From contig JAXMAB010000005.1 of the NCBI GenBank assembly GCA_046350655.1, positions 434,001 to 498,000 on the forward strand: DNA of 64,000 nucleotides, read 5' to 3'. A program made the position numbers and the translations under genes. This DNA comes from JAEUHO01 sp046350655 (GTDB taxonomy: Bacteria; Planctomycetota; PLA2; JAEUHO01). The notes beneath the pieces are model-generated. The model had not been told where the DNA came from and searched no databases. It saw nothing but the letters and a program-made list of their open reading frames with translations. Positions within the stretch are counted from its first letter, which is position 1; every line of letters starts with the position of its first letter. Shown in pieces: positions 11,215-18,586 of the stretch.

Positions 11215-11694
11215 TTGCCCGACATCTCCCCCATCCTTTCGGCGATCGCCGAGTGCGCGACCTGCAAGACGGACCGGAACGACCTCGGCAAGGTCGTCGT
11301 CGAGGCGATCCACCAGCGCCTCCCGCAGGCCGGGTGGACGGGGATCTACTGGCTGGAGGACGACGAACTCGTCCTCGGACCGTTCGTCGGCCCGCCGACC
11401 GAGCACACCCGGATCAAGGTCGGCCAGGGCGTCTGCGGCACCGCCGTCGCCGAGGGCCGCGACCAGGTCGTCCCGGACGTCCGCGAGCGCACGAACTACC
11501 TCGCCTGCTCCACGACCACGCGCAGCGAGATCGTCGTCCTGATCCGCGCCCACGGGAAGATCGTCGGCCAGATCGACATCGACAGCGACAAGGTCGACGC
11601 GTTCAGCGCCGACGACCACTCGTTCCTGAAGATGGTCGCGGGCGCCCTCGGCTCGCTGCTCGACGCGCCGCCGCCCGCGCCCCCCGCGAAGTAG
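11215..11694 (+). CDS. GAF-domain free methionine-(R)-sulfoxide reductase-like protein
   Basis: This is a single GAF domain of about 159 residues. The order WTGIYWLEDDELVLGPF, RIKVGQGVCGTA and ACSTTTRSEIVV matches the fRMsr (MsrC/YebR) family, which reduces free methionine-R-sulfoxide. Two of the three family cysteines are present (about Cys74 in GVCGTA and Cys98 in LACS). The position equal to Cys84 of the E. coli enzyme is not Cys here (EHTRI). The proposed TTG start at 11215-11217 fits the domain boundary; no in-frame ATG is nearby, so the start is uncertain. The protein is soluble. Plain GAF signalling is the alternative if activity is lost. Confidence 0.8.
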   Translation: MPDISPILSAIAECATCKTDRNDLGKVVVEAIHQRLPQAGWTGIYWLEDDELVLGPFVGPPTEHTRIKVGQGVCGTAVAEGRDQVVPDVRERTNYLACSTTTRSEIVVLIRAHGKIVGQIDIDSDKVDAFSADDHSFLKMVAGALGSLLDAPPPAPPAK

Positions 11695-11732
11695 GCGTCC
11701 GCCGACCCGCCGAAGGCCGCGGTCGCCCTCCC

Positions 11733-11749
11733 GGGACGCGAGGCCCGGT
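11733..11749 (+). repeat. Dispersed repeat copy, intergenic
   Basis: GGGACGCGAGGCCCGGT between the convergent GAF and secreted-protein genes. Confidence 0.75.
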
Positions 11750-11760
11750 CGCCGACGAGG

Positions 11761-13035
11761 TCACCGCGGCGACGCGGCCCCGGCCGGCTCCCACCCGCCG
11801 ATCCACAGCGCCTCGTTGCGCGCCGTGATCGTGACGCGGCCGTCGCGGTGGATCGCCTCGAGCGCGGCGAGCGCCGCCGCGCGGAGCGCCGGCCGGCCGA
11901 GCGCCTTCCGCAGGAGCGCCGTGAGGTCGGCCCGCGCGCGCAGCGCGGCCCGCTGCGCCGCGGACGCGAGCGCCGCCTCGCCGAGCGCCCCGAGCGCGGT
12001 CGCGCGCAGCGCGTCGTCCACGGCCGCGTCGCCGACGAGGACCCACGCGCGCTCGACGGCGCCCGCGAGCCCGAGCCGCGCCGTCGCGCGCAACGCGGGC
12101 TCGAGCACGGCCCCGTCGCGCGACGCGAGGCCCGCCGCGAGCGCGGCCTCGGCGGCGGCCGCCTCCGCGGGCGCGAGGCCCCGCAGCGTCGTGTAGGCGG
12201 GCACCAGCGCCCACGGATGCGGACCGTGTTCGCCGCGCGCGGCGTCCACGACCGCGCGCAGGAGCTCGGGGGCGGCGGTCGCGCGGGCGGCGAGCGCCCG
12301 CGGGCCCACGGCGCCGGTCGAGAGGCCGAGGGTCGCGTACCCGTCCACGCGCAGGAGGAGGTTCTGCTGGACGAACGCGTTGGCGCCCCGCAGGCCCTCG
12401 GCCCAGCGCGCGGCGTCGCGCGCGGGCGCGTCGCGGTCGCCCGCGAGCCGCGCGAAGAACGCGACGCCCTCGACGTGGTCCGCCGCGGCGCCGGGTCGGC
12501 CGTCGAGTGCGACGCCGGCGGCCTCGACGCGGGCGAGGTCGAAGCTCGTCACGAGCGTGAACGCCGCGTCCGAGGGCCGGGCCCGCTGCAGGAGCAGCAG
12601 CAGCGCGGTCCCGCGCGGGCCGGCGAGGTCGGCATGGCGCAGCGACGCCTCGTCGCCCGGGATCTCGACCACGAGGCGCGCGCCGACCGCGGTCCCGGCG
12701 ACGGTGCGGCGCACGTCGAAGACGACGCCGTGGACGGGCGAGGTCGTGGCCTCGCCGAGCGTCCCCTCGACGACGAGATCCGACGCGGCCAGTTGCAGCT
12801 CGAGCGGCGCAACCGGTCCCGGCAGCTCCGGGACCTGCGGCGCCGGGGCGGCGGGTGCCGCGCCCGCGGGAGCGGTCGGCGGCTCCGCGCGCGCGGGCGC
12901 GCCCGCGACGACGAGGACCGCCGCGAAGACCCCCGCGATCGCGCGCGCGATCCTGCGTCCGACGACGTCCTCGGCGGAGTTCGCGCAGGTGCCCGCCGGC
13001 GTGCCCACCCCGCGCGTCCGTCGTCCGTTCGACAT
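11761..13035 (-). CDS. Secreted hypothetical protein with Ala-rich helical repeats
   Basis: The 424-residue protein has a basic N-terminus and a hydrophobic stretch (about 28-48, IARAIAGVFAAVLVVAG) ending in APARAEP, a likely signal peptide. A Pro/Ala linker follows, then a compact beta-rich part (about 75-190: LVVEGTLGE, VVFDVRRTVAG) resembling small barrel domains of planctomycete secreted proteins. From about 250 onward it is an Ala/Leu-rich helical region resembling HEAT-type repeats. The function is not recognised. The ATG is supported by a TAGGCT -10 box six nt upstream. It converges with the GAF gene. Confidence 0.7.
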   Translation of the reverse strand: MSNGRRTRGVGTPAGTCANSAEDVVGRRIARAIAGVFAAVLVVAGAPARAEPPTAPAGAAPAAPAPQVPELPGPVAPLELQLAASDLVVEGTLGEATTSPVHGVVFDVRRTVAGTAVGARLVVEIPGDEASLRHADLAGPRGTALLLLLQRARPSDAAFTLVTSFDLARVEAAGVALDGRPGAAADHVEGVAFFARLAGDRDAPARDAARWAEGLRGANAFVQQNLLLRVDGYATLGLSTGAVGPRALAARATAAPELLRAVVDAARGEHGPHPWALVPAYTTLRGLAPAEAAAAEAALAAGLASRDGAVLEPALRATARLGLAGAVERAWVLVGDAAVDDALRATALGALGEAALASAAQRAALRARADLTALLRKALGRPALRAAALAALEAIHRDGRVTITARNEALWIGGWEPAGAASPR

Positions 13036-13041
13036 CCGAGC

Positions 13042-13047
13042 AGCCTA
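13042..13047 (-). promoter_or_regulatory. -10 box TAGGCT, leaderless
   Basis: TAGGCT on the minus strand, 6 nt upstream of the ATG at 13033-13035. Confidence 0.55.
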
Positions 13048-13136
13048 CCGGGCCCCGCGGGGCGAGGCCCCCACCGCATCGTCGAGTCCCGGTCGCGGCT
13101 CCTCCCTCGTGAAGGGCCCGGGCTGGCGGTCCCGGG

Positions 13137-14909
13137 TCACTTGCCCTTCGCCGGGGTGGGCGCGATCTCGACCTCGACGTCCGTCGTGGCCCCCGCGCGG
13201 ATCTCGAACGGGACCGACGCCGCACCGCGCCCGCGCATCGTCACGTCGAGCACGTACGCGCCCGGCGCGAGCGGGACGCTGAACTCCTGCGGCCCGTCGG
13301 CGCCGAGGCCCCGCCAGCGGCCGGGGCGGTCGGGCGCGGACCAGAGCCCGGTCCACCTCGCCCCGGACCGGCGATCGGCGGCGCGCACGACGACATCGCG
13401 TGTCACGCCGTCGAACGTCGCGGCGTCACGCAGCGTCGCGCGCAGGAATCCAGCCTCTCCGTCCGCCGCCTGCACGGTCACCTCGCCGCCCGCGGGCACG
13501 AGCACCTCGTGGACTTCGGCCGCCAGCGGTGGGATCACCGTGCCGGACGGAGGCGACGCGCCCTCGAAGCCGCGCAGGCGACGGAACTCGTTCTCCGCCC
13601 CGGGGAAGACCTCGAGCCGCCACCGCCCGGCGCGCAGCAGGGGCGACGGCGCGCCGGCATCGACGACGAACGACGCGCCGCCAATGCCAGGCGTGCCGTC
13701 GACTCGGAGTTCTGTCGCGCGCACGAAGTACCGGCGTACCGGCGTCGAAGACGGCCTCGCTTGGATTCGAACTTGGCCCGGTGCGGCGAGCGGATGCAGG
13801 GTTAGGGCTCGCTCGACACGCACGGGCCCCGCGGCCTCGATCCGAACCTCGACCTCGTCGCTCTCGGAGTCCTCCGTCTCCGCGCGGATCGCAAGGCGGT
13901 CCATCCCATCCAACTCCACGGCGCCGATGCCGTCGCGAAACCGAAACGTGCCTGCATCGATGACGACGCCCACGTCGTCGAGTTCAGCGAACCGCACTGT
14001 CCCGCGAGCGATCGGGGCACCCACCGCGTCTCGGAGCCGCAGGACGAGCACGCGGTGGTCGCAGAGCACACGAAGCCCCGTAGCGTCGGTACGAGCGGAC
14101 CGTTCGGGCAGATAGGCCGGGCGGCCCAGCGAACTCGGGAAGTGCAAGTTCGCCCGACCGATCAGGGAGTACGGTCCGGGCCAAAGATCCCGCGCCACGA
14201 ACCGCCCATCCCGGTCCGCCCGGAGCCAGACGAACGGCCCGGCGTCGGGCCATTCCCGTCGGGGCGCCGTCGATTGGGCCGTTCCGGCGTCCGATGTGCT
14301 CCCATCGGTACCAGCGTAGTAGGCCCAGACAGAGCCCCACGGGACGGTGGAATCGTCGGAGAGGACCACCGTCCCCTCGAGGATCCCCGCCGGCACCAAG
14401 ACGATCGACCCGACGTCCAGTCCGGCATCGCCGACTTCGAGGCCCGTCCGCTCGGCGCGTCCGACGCGGGGGTGACGCGCCCGCAGGGCACACGTCGAGT
14501 TCGCGGGCACCTCCATCGCGAAGCGACCCGCCGCGTCGCTCGTCGTGTTCACGTGGACCGCGAGACCCGGCCGCGCCGCGACGTCCGCCCCTTCGACGGC
14601 CGCGCCGTTCGCGTCGGTCACGGTGCCTCGCAGCGTCACGGTGCGGGCGGCGTCCGGTGCGTCGCCCGCCGACCCCGCGCTCGTCGGCACGGGTCGCGTG
14701 GGCGCGGCTGAGCGCGGCGGCGCGGAGGCGTCGCGCGCCGACCCCGCGAGCGGCGCGGGCGCGGGGCCGCCGATCCCGACGAGGCCCGGCGCGTCCGGGG
14801 ACGTCGGGGGCCCCGCACGCGGGCCCACGAGCATCGAGAGCCCCCATGCGAGCAACAGAAGGACGAGGACGCCTCCGAGCGCGCGCGAGAGGAGGGCCCG
14901 TCCGTCCAT
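13137..14909 (-). CDS. Membrane-anchored CarboxypepD_reg-like surface protein
   Basis: The ATG at 14907-14909 gives a 590-residue protein beginning MDGRALLSRALGG, with one N-terminal membrane segment (about 10-30). A low-complexity Pro/Ala/Ser stretch follows, then a carboxypeptidase-regulatory-like beta domain (TVTLRGTVTDANGAAVEGADV, then SDAAGRFAMEVPA). The remainder is beta-rich without a recognised catalytic motif. It probably sits outside the cytoplasmic membrane. A GTG start at 14933 is possible, but a TACGAT box lies only 6 nt before the ATG. Bases from about 13,680 to 14,470 look less GC-rich at third codon positions than the flanks. The central region could be a recent or divergent domain. 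Confidence 0.78.
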   Translation of the reverse strand: MDGRALLSRALGGVLVLLLLAWGLSMLVGPRAGPPTSPDAPGLVGIGGPAPAPLAGSARDASAPPRSAAPTRPVPTSAGSAGDAPDAARTVTLRGTVTDANGAAVEGADVAARPGLAVHVNTTSDAAGRFAMEVPANSTCALRARHPRVGRAERTGLEVGDAGLDVGSIVLVPAGILEGTVVLSDDSTVPWGSVWAYYAGTDGSTSDAGTAQSTAPRREWPDAGPFVWLRADRDGRFVARDLWPGPYSLIGRANLHFPSSLGRPAYLPERSARTDATGLRVLCDHRVLVLRLRDAVGAPIARGTVRFAELDDVGVVIDAGTFRFRDGIGAVELDGMDRLAIRAETEDSESDEVEVRIEAAGPVRVERALTLHPLAAPGQVRIQARPSSTPVRRYFVRATELRVDGTPGIGGASFVVDAGAPSPLLRAGRWRLEVFPGAENEFRRLRGFEGASPPSGTVIPPLAAEVHEVLVPAGGEVTVQAADGEAGFLRATLRDAATFDGVTRDVVVRAADRRSGARWTGLWSAPDRPGRWRGLGADGPQEFSVPLAPGAYVLDVTMRGRGAASVPFEIRAGATTDVEVEIAPTPAKGK

Positions 14910-14915
14910 CCCGCC

Positions 14916-14921
14916 ATCGTA
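14916..14921 (-). promoter_or_regulatory. -10 box TACGAT, leaderless
   Basis: TACGAT on the minus strand, 6 nt upstream of the ATG at 14907-14909. Confidence 0.5.
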
Positions 14922-14931
14922 CCCGCCGGCC

Positions 14932-14949
14932 ACCGGGCCTCGCGGTCCC
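14932..14949 (-). repeat. Dispersed repeat copy, intergenic
   Basis: Exact complement of GGGACCGCGAGGCCCGGT upstream of the anchored surface-protein gene. Confidence 0.8.
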
Positions 14950-14996
14950 CCGACCGGGGTCGTGTCACCGCGGCGTATCGAAGCCGAGCCCCGCGA

Positions 14997-15701
14997 TCAG
15001 ACGCGCGGGGCCTGCTCCGCGGCGCGCATGCGGAGCCCGACGAAGACGAGCACGCCGCAGCCGATCAGGTACGGGACGAGCGGCTCGTCGCGGTGGCGCA
15101 TCACGAAGAGGCGGTACGCGTAGAGCAGCCACACGTTGGCCGCGAGGAAGAGGAAGACCTTGCTGCCCGCGCGCGTCGCCTCGTCGGTCGCGGCCGGGAG
15201 CGCCTCGGCGGGGATGCCCGCCGCGATCCGCTCGCGGTTCGCGTCGGAGACCCTCGTGATCAGCGTCGAGTTCTCGCGGATCGCGGCGCGCTCGAAGACG
15301 GTGGCGACGACGTTGAGCGCGAGCGTCAGCACGCCCATCACGAGGTGGACGGTCGGCGAGACGCTGCCGACGTCGGCGCCGCCGCCGAGGAACGCGGTCA
15401 CGACGACGAAGATCATCGAGAAGAGCGCGAACGGGAACACCTTGCCCTTGAAGCGCTTCGTGCGCTTCACGATGGCCTCGTCCATCCGCGCGGCGTCGAC
15501 GCCCTTCTTGATCCACTTGCCCGAGCCGATGAAGTGCGAGAACACGATCGCGTGCACGAGGCAGCAGAACATCGCGGCGAAGAGGCCGGACAGGACGTGG
15601 ATGCGCGGCTCGACGACGCCGCGCCGCAGGTACCCCATCGCGAACGCGTTCGCGAGGAAGACCAGGTTCCAGACCGCCAGCCCGGTGTAGATCCGTGCCA
15701 T
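14997..15701 (-). CDS. Six-helix integral membrane protein, unknown function
   Basis: The 234 residues form about six hydrophobic helices: YTGLAVWNLVFLANAFAMG, VLSGLFAAMFCCLVHAIVF, FPFALFSMIFVVVTAF, HLVMGVLTLALNVVATV, VFLFLAANVWLLYAYRLF and VPYLIGCGVLVFVGLRM. Histidines within or at the edge of helices 2 and 4 (HAIVFSH, VHLVMG) could in principle bind haem or metal, but no family motif is recognised. The charged loop after helix 2 (GKWIKKGVDAARMDEAIVKRTKRFKG) would be cytoplasmic. It is followed by an anchored surface protein on the same strand and preceded by a MITE-like element. Confidence 0.75.
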   Translation of the reverse strand: MARIYTGLAVWNLVFLANAFAMGYLRRGVVEPRIHVLSGLFAAMFCCLVHAIVFSHFIGSGKWIKKGVDAARMDEAIVKRTKRFKGKVFPFALFSMIFVVVTAFLGGGADVGSVSPTVHLVMGVLTLALNVVATVFERAAIRENSTLITRVSDANRERIAAGIPAEALPAATDEATRAGSKVFLFLAANVWLLYAYRLFVMRHRDEPLVPYLIGCGVLVFVGLRMRAAEQAPRV

Positions 15702-15786
15702 GGGCGGAGTGTGCGCGACGGTCGGGCCCGGCGGAAGCGGGGGTCGAGGCGGGTCGCCGGGGGGCGGCCGAGCCGCGCTCCCGTCC

Positions 15787-15965
15787 AGGCTCTGTCTGAA
15801 ATCTGCTCCGTCGCGAGCCCGCGCGGGCCGAGGCGAGGGCAGGCGGCGGGGGCGAAAGGGCCCGGAAACGGGTTCCGTACCCGATGAGGAGCCCTTTCGC
15901 CGAGCATGCCTCCCCGCAGCCCGGCGCCGCGCGGGCGCAGCAGGAGCGCCTTTCGGACAGAGCCT
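15787..15965. mobile_element. MITE-like element with 15-bp terminal inverted repeats
   Basis: AGGCTCTGTCTGAAA (15787-15801) is matched by its inverted copy TTTCGGACAGAGCCT (15951-15965) with one mismatch, enclosing 149 bp without a credible gene. Inside is an 11-bp stem, GGCGAAAGGGC (15851-15861) and GCCCTTTCGCC (15891-15901). The ends resemble terminal repeats of DDE-transposase insertion sequences. The stop codon of the epimerase gene overlaps the right end. No target-site duplication is clear. Confidence 0.6.
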
Positions 15966-16950
15966 ACCGCGGGGTCGGCGCGACGGGGTCGAGGCCGGCC
16001 CGCGCGTGCGCGACCGCGCCCGCGATCGCGTCGGCGAGCGATCGCGCGCGGGCGAAGCCGGTCAGCGCCACGAGGCGCGAGAGGTCGGGCCGGCGGCGCG
16101 GCGGGTCCACGAACCCCTCGCCGTAGACGTCGGCGAACGGCACGCAGCGGATCGGCGCGTCGGTGCCGGCCTCGGCGACCACGCGCCGGGCCAGCTCGCC
16201 CACCTCGACCTCCTCGTCGCTCCCGACGTTGACGACGAGGCCTTCGGCGGCTGGGGTCGAGGCGAGCTGGGCGAGGGCCCGCGTCGCGTCGTCCACGTGG
16301 AGGAAGCAGCGGCTCTGCCGGCCGTCGCCGTGCACCGGCAGCGGCTCGCCGCGGACGGCGGCGCGCGCGAACCGCGGCAGGACCATCCCGTACCGCTCCG
16401 ACTGCCGCGGCCCCACGACGTTGAACAGGCGCACCACGGTGACCGGGAGGAGCGAGGCGCGGTGCATCGCGAGCGCGAGGCTCTCGCCGGCCATCTTGCT
16501 GACCGCGTAGACGTCGCGGCGCGCCGTCGGCTCGACCGCGACCGCGGCGTCCTCGGCGAGCACGCCGGTCGCGCGCGTGCCGTAGACCTCGCTCGTGGAC
16601 GCGACGAGGCACCGCGTGCCGAGCCGCGCGCAGGCCGCGAGCACCGAGGCCGTCCCCTCGACGTTGCGCGACCACGTGTCCACCGGGTCCTCGGCCACGC
16701 GCCGCACGCCGACGGCGCCGGCGAGGTGGAACACGGCGTCCGCCTCGCGCACGAGGTCGCCGACGAGGACGCGGTCGCGGACGTCGCCGCGGACCAACGA
16801 CACGCGGCCGTACCGCTGCACCGCCTCGAGATTGCGCGCGCTCCCGGTCGAGAGGTCGTCGAGCACGTCCACGAGGGTCCCGCCCTCGGCGAGGCGTTCC
16901 ACGAGCCGGCTCCCGACGAAGCCCGCGCCACCGGTGACGAGCACGCGCAT
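15964..16950 (-). CDS. NAD-dependent nucleotide-sugar epimerase/dehydratase (SDR family)
   Basis: The 328-residue extended SDR starts MRVLVTGGAGFVGSRL, with the Rossmann TGGxGFxG NAD-binding motif. It has LDDLSTGS after the second strand, FHLAGAVGV, the catalytic STSEVYGT and YAVSK (Ser/Tyr-Lys), VRLFNVVGPRQ and a substrate loop ending RCFLHVDD. This order matches UDP-glucose or UDP-glucuronate 4-epimerase and UDP-xylose synthase relatives; exact specificity cannot be read. It likely supplies sugars for surface polysaccharide. The stop codon TAG sits on the terminal base of a MITE-like element, so the last residues (ARAGLDPVAPTPR) may have been altered by insertion. The ATG is supported by TAGGCT seven nt upstream. 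Confidence 0.9.
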   Translation of the reverse strand: MRVLVTGGAGFVGSRLVERLAEGGTLVDVLDDLSTGSARNLEAVQRYGRVSLVRGDVRDRVLVGDLVREADAVFHLAGAVGVRRVAEDPVDTWSRNVEGTASVLAACARLGTRCLVASTSEVYGTRATGVLAEDAAVAVEPTARRDVYAVSKMAGESLALAMHRASLLPVTVVRLFNVVGPRQSERYGMVLPRFARAAVRGEPLPVHGDGRQSRCFLHVDDATRALAQLASTPAAEGLVVNVGSDEEVEVGELARRVVAEAGTDAPIRCVPFADVYGEGFVDPPRRRPDLSRLVALTGFARARSLADAIAGAVAHARAGLDPVAPTPR

Positions 16951-16957
16951 GGGAGAC

Positions 16958-16963
16958 AGCCTA
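16958..16963 (-). promoter_or_regulatory. -10 box TAGGCT, leaderless
   Basis: TAGGCT on the minus strand, 7 nt upstream of the epimerase ATG. Confidence 0.55.
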
Positions 16964-17024
16964 CCGGACCCGACGGCCGGGCCCTCCCTCCGACGACGCC
17001 GGGGGGCCGCGGCTTCCGCGGGCC

Positions 17025-17042
17025 ACCGGGCCTCGCGGTCCC
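17025..17042 (-). repeat. Dispersed repeat copy, intergenic
   Basis: Exact complement of the 18-mer, preceded by GGCC, between the epimerase and gluzincin genes. Confidence 0.8.
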
Positions 17043-17086
17043 GCGGATCGCCGGATCGTGGCCCGTCCCGGCCCGCGCGGCCGCGT

Positions 17087-18517
17087 TCACCGTCGCGGCG
17101 CGGCCTTCAGGTCGCCGAACACGGCCGCGCCGTCCCACGCGCCGACGCCCCACGCGCCCGCCGCGACGTCGAACCCGGGCGGCGCCTCCGCGTCGAACCG
17201 CGTGCGGCCGCCGACGTCGAGGCGCAGGCGCCCGTCGGCCACCGTCAGCGCGAACGCGACGTCGGTCCCGACGGCGAACGTGTCGCGCGGCACGTCCACC
17301 GACACGCGGTACCGCTCCTGCCAGTACCCGGCCGCGTACGCGAGCATCGTGACGTACCCGTCCGCGCCGAGCGCGAGCTTCACGTACCGCGGGTCGTCGC
17401 GCTGGACGTACCCGACGATCAGGTCGGCCTGGCGGCCGGGGCCCGCGTCGAGCAGGCGGAACGTGCCCGAGAGGACGTACCCGCCGGACGGCGGGGGCGC
17501 CGTCGCGATGCACTGCGCGCCGCCGCCCGGGAACGCGGTGACGAGGAGGCGGCCGTCGGCGAGCCACTGCGTGGAGCGGACCGGCTCGAACCACGCCGGC
17601 GTCGTGGCCGCGACGGCGGCGCGCCACCGCGCGTCGAGCGCGTCGAGCGGGCCGTAGACCTCGACGAGGAGCCGGGCGCAGACCCGCTCGAAGGCCGCCT
17701 GCCGGACGGCCCGGACGCCGGGCGGCGGCGCGGGCGCCGCGGTCACCCGCTCGAGGAGCGTCCGGAACCTCGCGGCGTCGGCGGCGAGGAAGCGGGCGAA
17801 CGAGGTGACGTGCGCGTAGGCCACGCGCTCGGGGGTGAACTGCTGCACGCGGGTGTGCAGCAGCCGGTCGAGGCCCACGAGCCGTCCGCGCGCGAGCGCC
17901 TCCTTCACGAGGTGCTGGCGGTCGGCGTCGGGGATCGCGACGCGGCCCGCCGGCTGCGTCGCGGCGACCGCCGCCGCGGCGACCTCCTCGCAGAGGCCCT
18001 CCTCGAGCCACGCGGGCCAGAGGTCGTACGTGGCGACGCCGGCGCGCCCGAGCACCTGGTGGACGGCCTCGTGCACGAGCTGCCAGCGGGTGTAGTCGGG
18101 CAGCGGGCCGGCGACGGCGCGCAGCGCGGCGCCGGTGCGCGGCTGGAGGACCACGTGGCTCTCGTGCGTCGCGTAGAGCGTCGCGGCCCAGTTGTCGGCG
18201 AGCTCCGGGGCGCCCGCGGCGCGCATCGCGGCCGCGTACGCGTCGAGGTCGCCGTACACGTGGAGGACGAGCTTCGCGCCGGAGGGGAGCCGCCACGGGA
18301 GCCGCGACGCGAGCAGCGGCGCCGCGGCCTCGATCGCGTCGCGGCACGCCTCGACGCCCGCCGTCGGGACGCCGTGCCCGACCACGCGGCCCGCGGGCCC
18401 CTCGGCGCGGACCTCGTCGGCGGCGGACGCGGGCCTCGGGACCGCGAGGCCCGGTGCGATCGAGGGACCGAGGAGCGCCGCGACGACGGCAGCGCGACGG
18501 AGCGAGAGGCGACGCAT
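17087..18517 (-). CDS. Secreted gluzincin-type metallopeptidase (DUF1570-like) with C-terminal lectin-like domain
   Basis: The 476-residue protein has a signal peptide (about 1-33, ending PASAADE). The catalytic region carries HEAVHQ (HExxH zinc motif) followed about 20 residues later by WLEEGLCEE, which supplies the third Glu ligand, as in gluzincin/DUF1570-type peptidases common in Planctomycetota. The C-terminal ~140 residues (YVLSGTFRLLDAG, VGYVQRDDPRYVKLALGADG, FDAEAPPGFDVAAGAWGVGAWDGAAVFGDL in pieces) look like a concanavalin-type beta sandwich. It probably acts outside the cytoplasmic membrane. A copy of the dispersed repeat (18438-18455) encodes PGLAVP within the signal peptide region. 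Confidence 0.78.
   Translation of the reverse strand: MRRLSLRRAAVVAALLGPSIAPGLAVPRPASAADEVRAEGPAGRVVGHGVPTAGVEACRDAIEAAAPLLASRLPWRLPSGAKLVLHVYGDLDAYAAAMRAAGAPELADNWAATLYATHESHVVLQPRTGAALRAVAGPLPDYTRWQLVHEAVHQVLGRAGVATYDLWPAWLEEGLCEEVAAAAVAATQPAGRVAIPDADRQHLVKEALARGRLVGLDRLLHTRVQQFTPERVAYAHVTSFARFLAADAARFRTLLERVTAAPAPPPGVRAVRQAAFERVCARLLVEVYGPLDALDARWRAAVAATTPAWFEPVRSTQWLADGRLLVTAFPGGGAQCIATAPPPSGGYVLSGTFRLLDAGPGRQADLIVGYVQRDDPRYVKLALGADGYVTMLAYAAGYWQERYRVSVDVPRDTFAVGTDVAFALTVADGRLRLDVGGRTRFDAEAPPGFDVAAGAWGVGAWDGAAVFGDLKAAPRR
18438..18455 (+). repeat. Dispersed repeat copy (in gluzincin gene)
   Basis: Exact 18-mer, in frame as PGLAVP in the signal-peptide region. Confidence 0.75.
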
Positions 18518-18586
18518 GCCGCCATGCTGGCAGGGCGTCGGCGGGCCCGCAACCGGGTCGCCGCCGGCGCCGCTCGCGGGGCGGGG

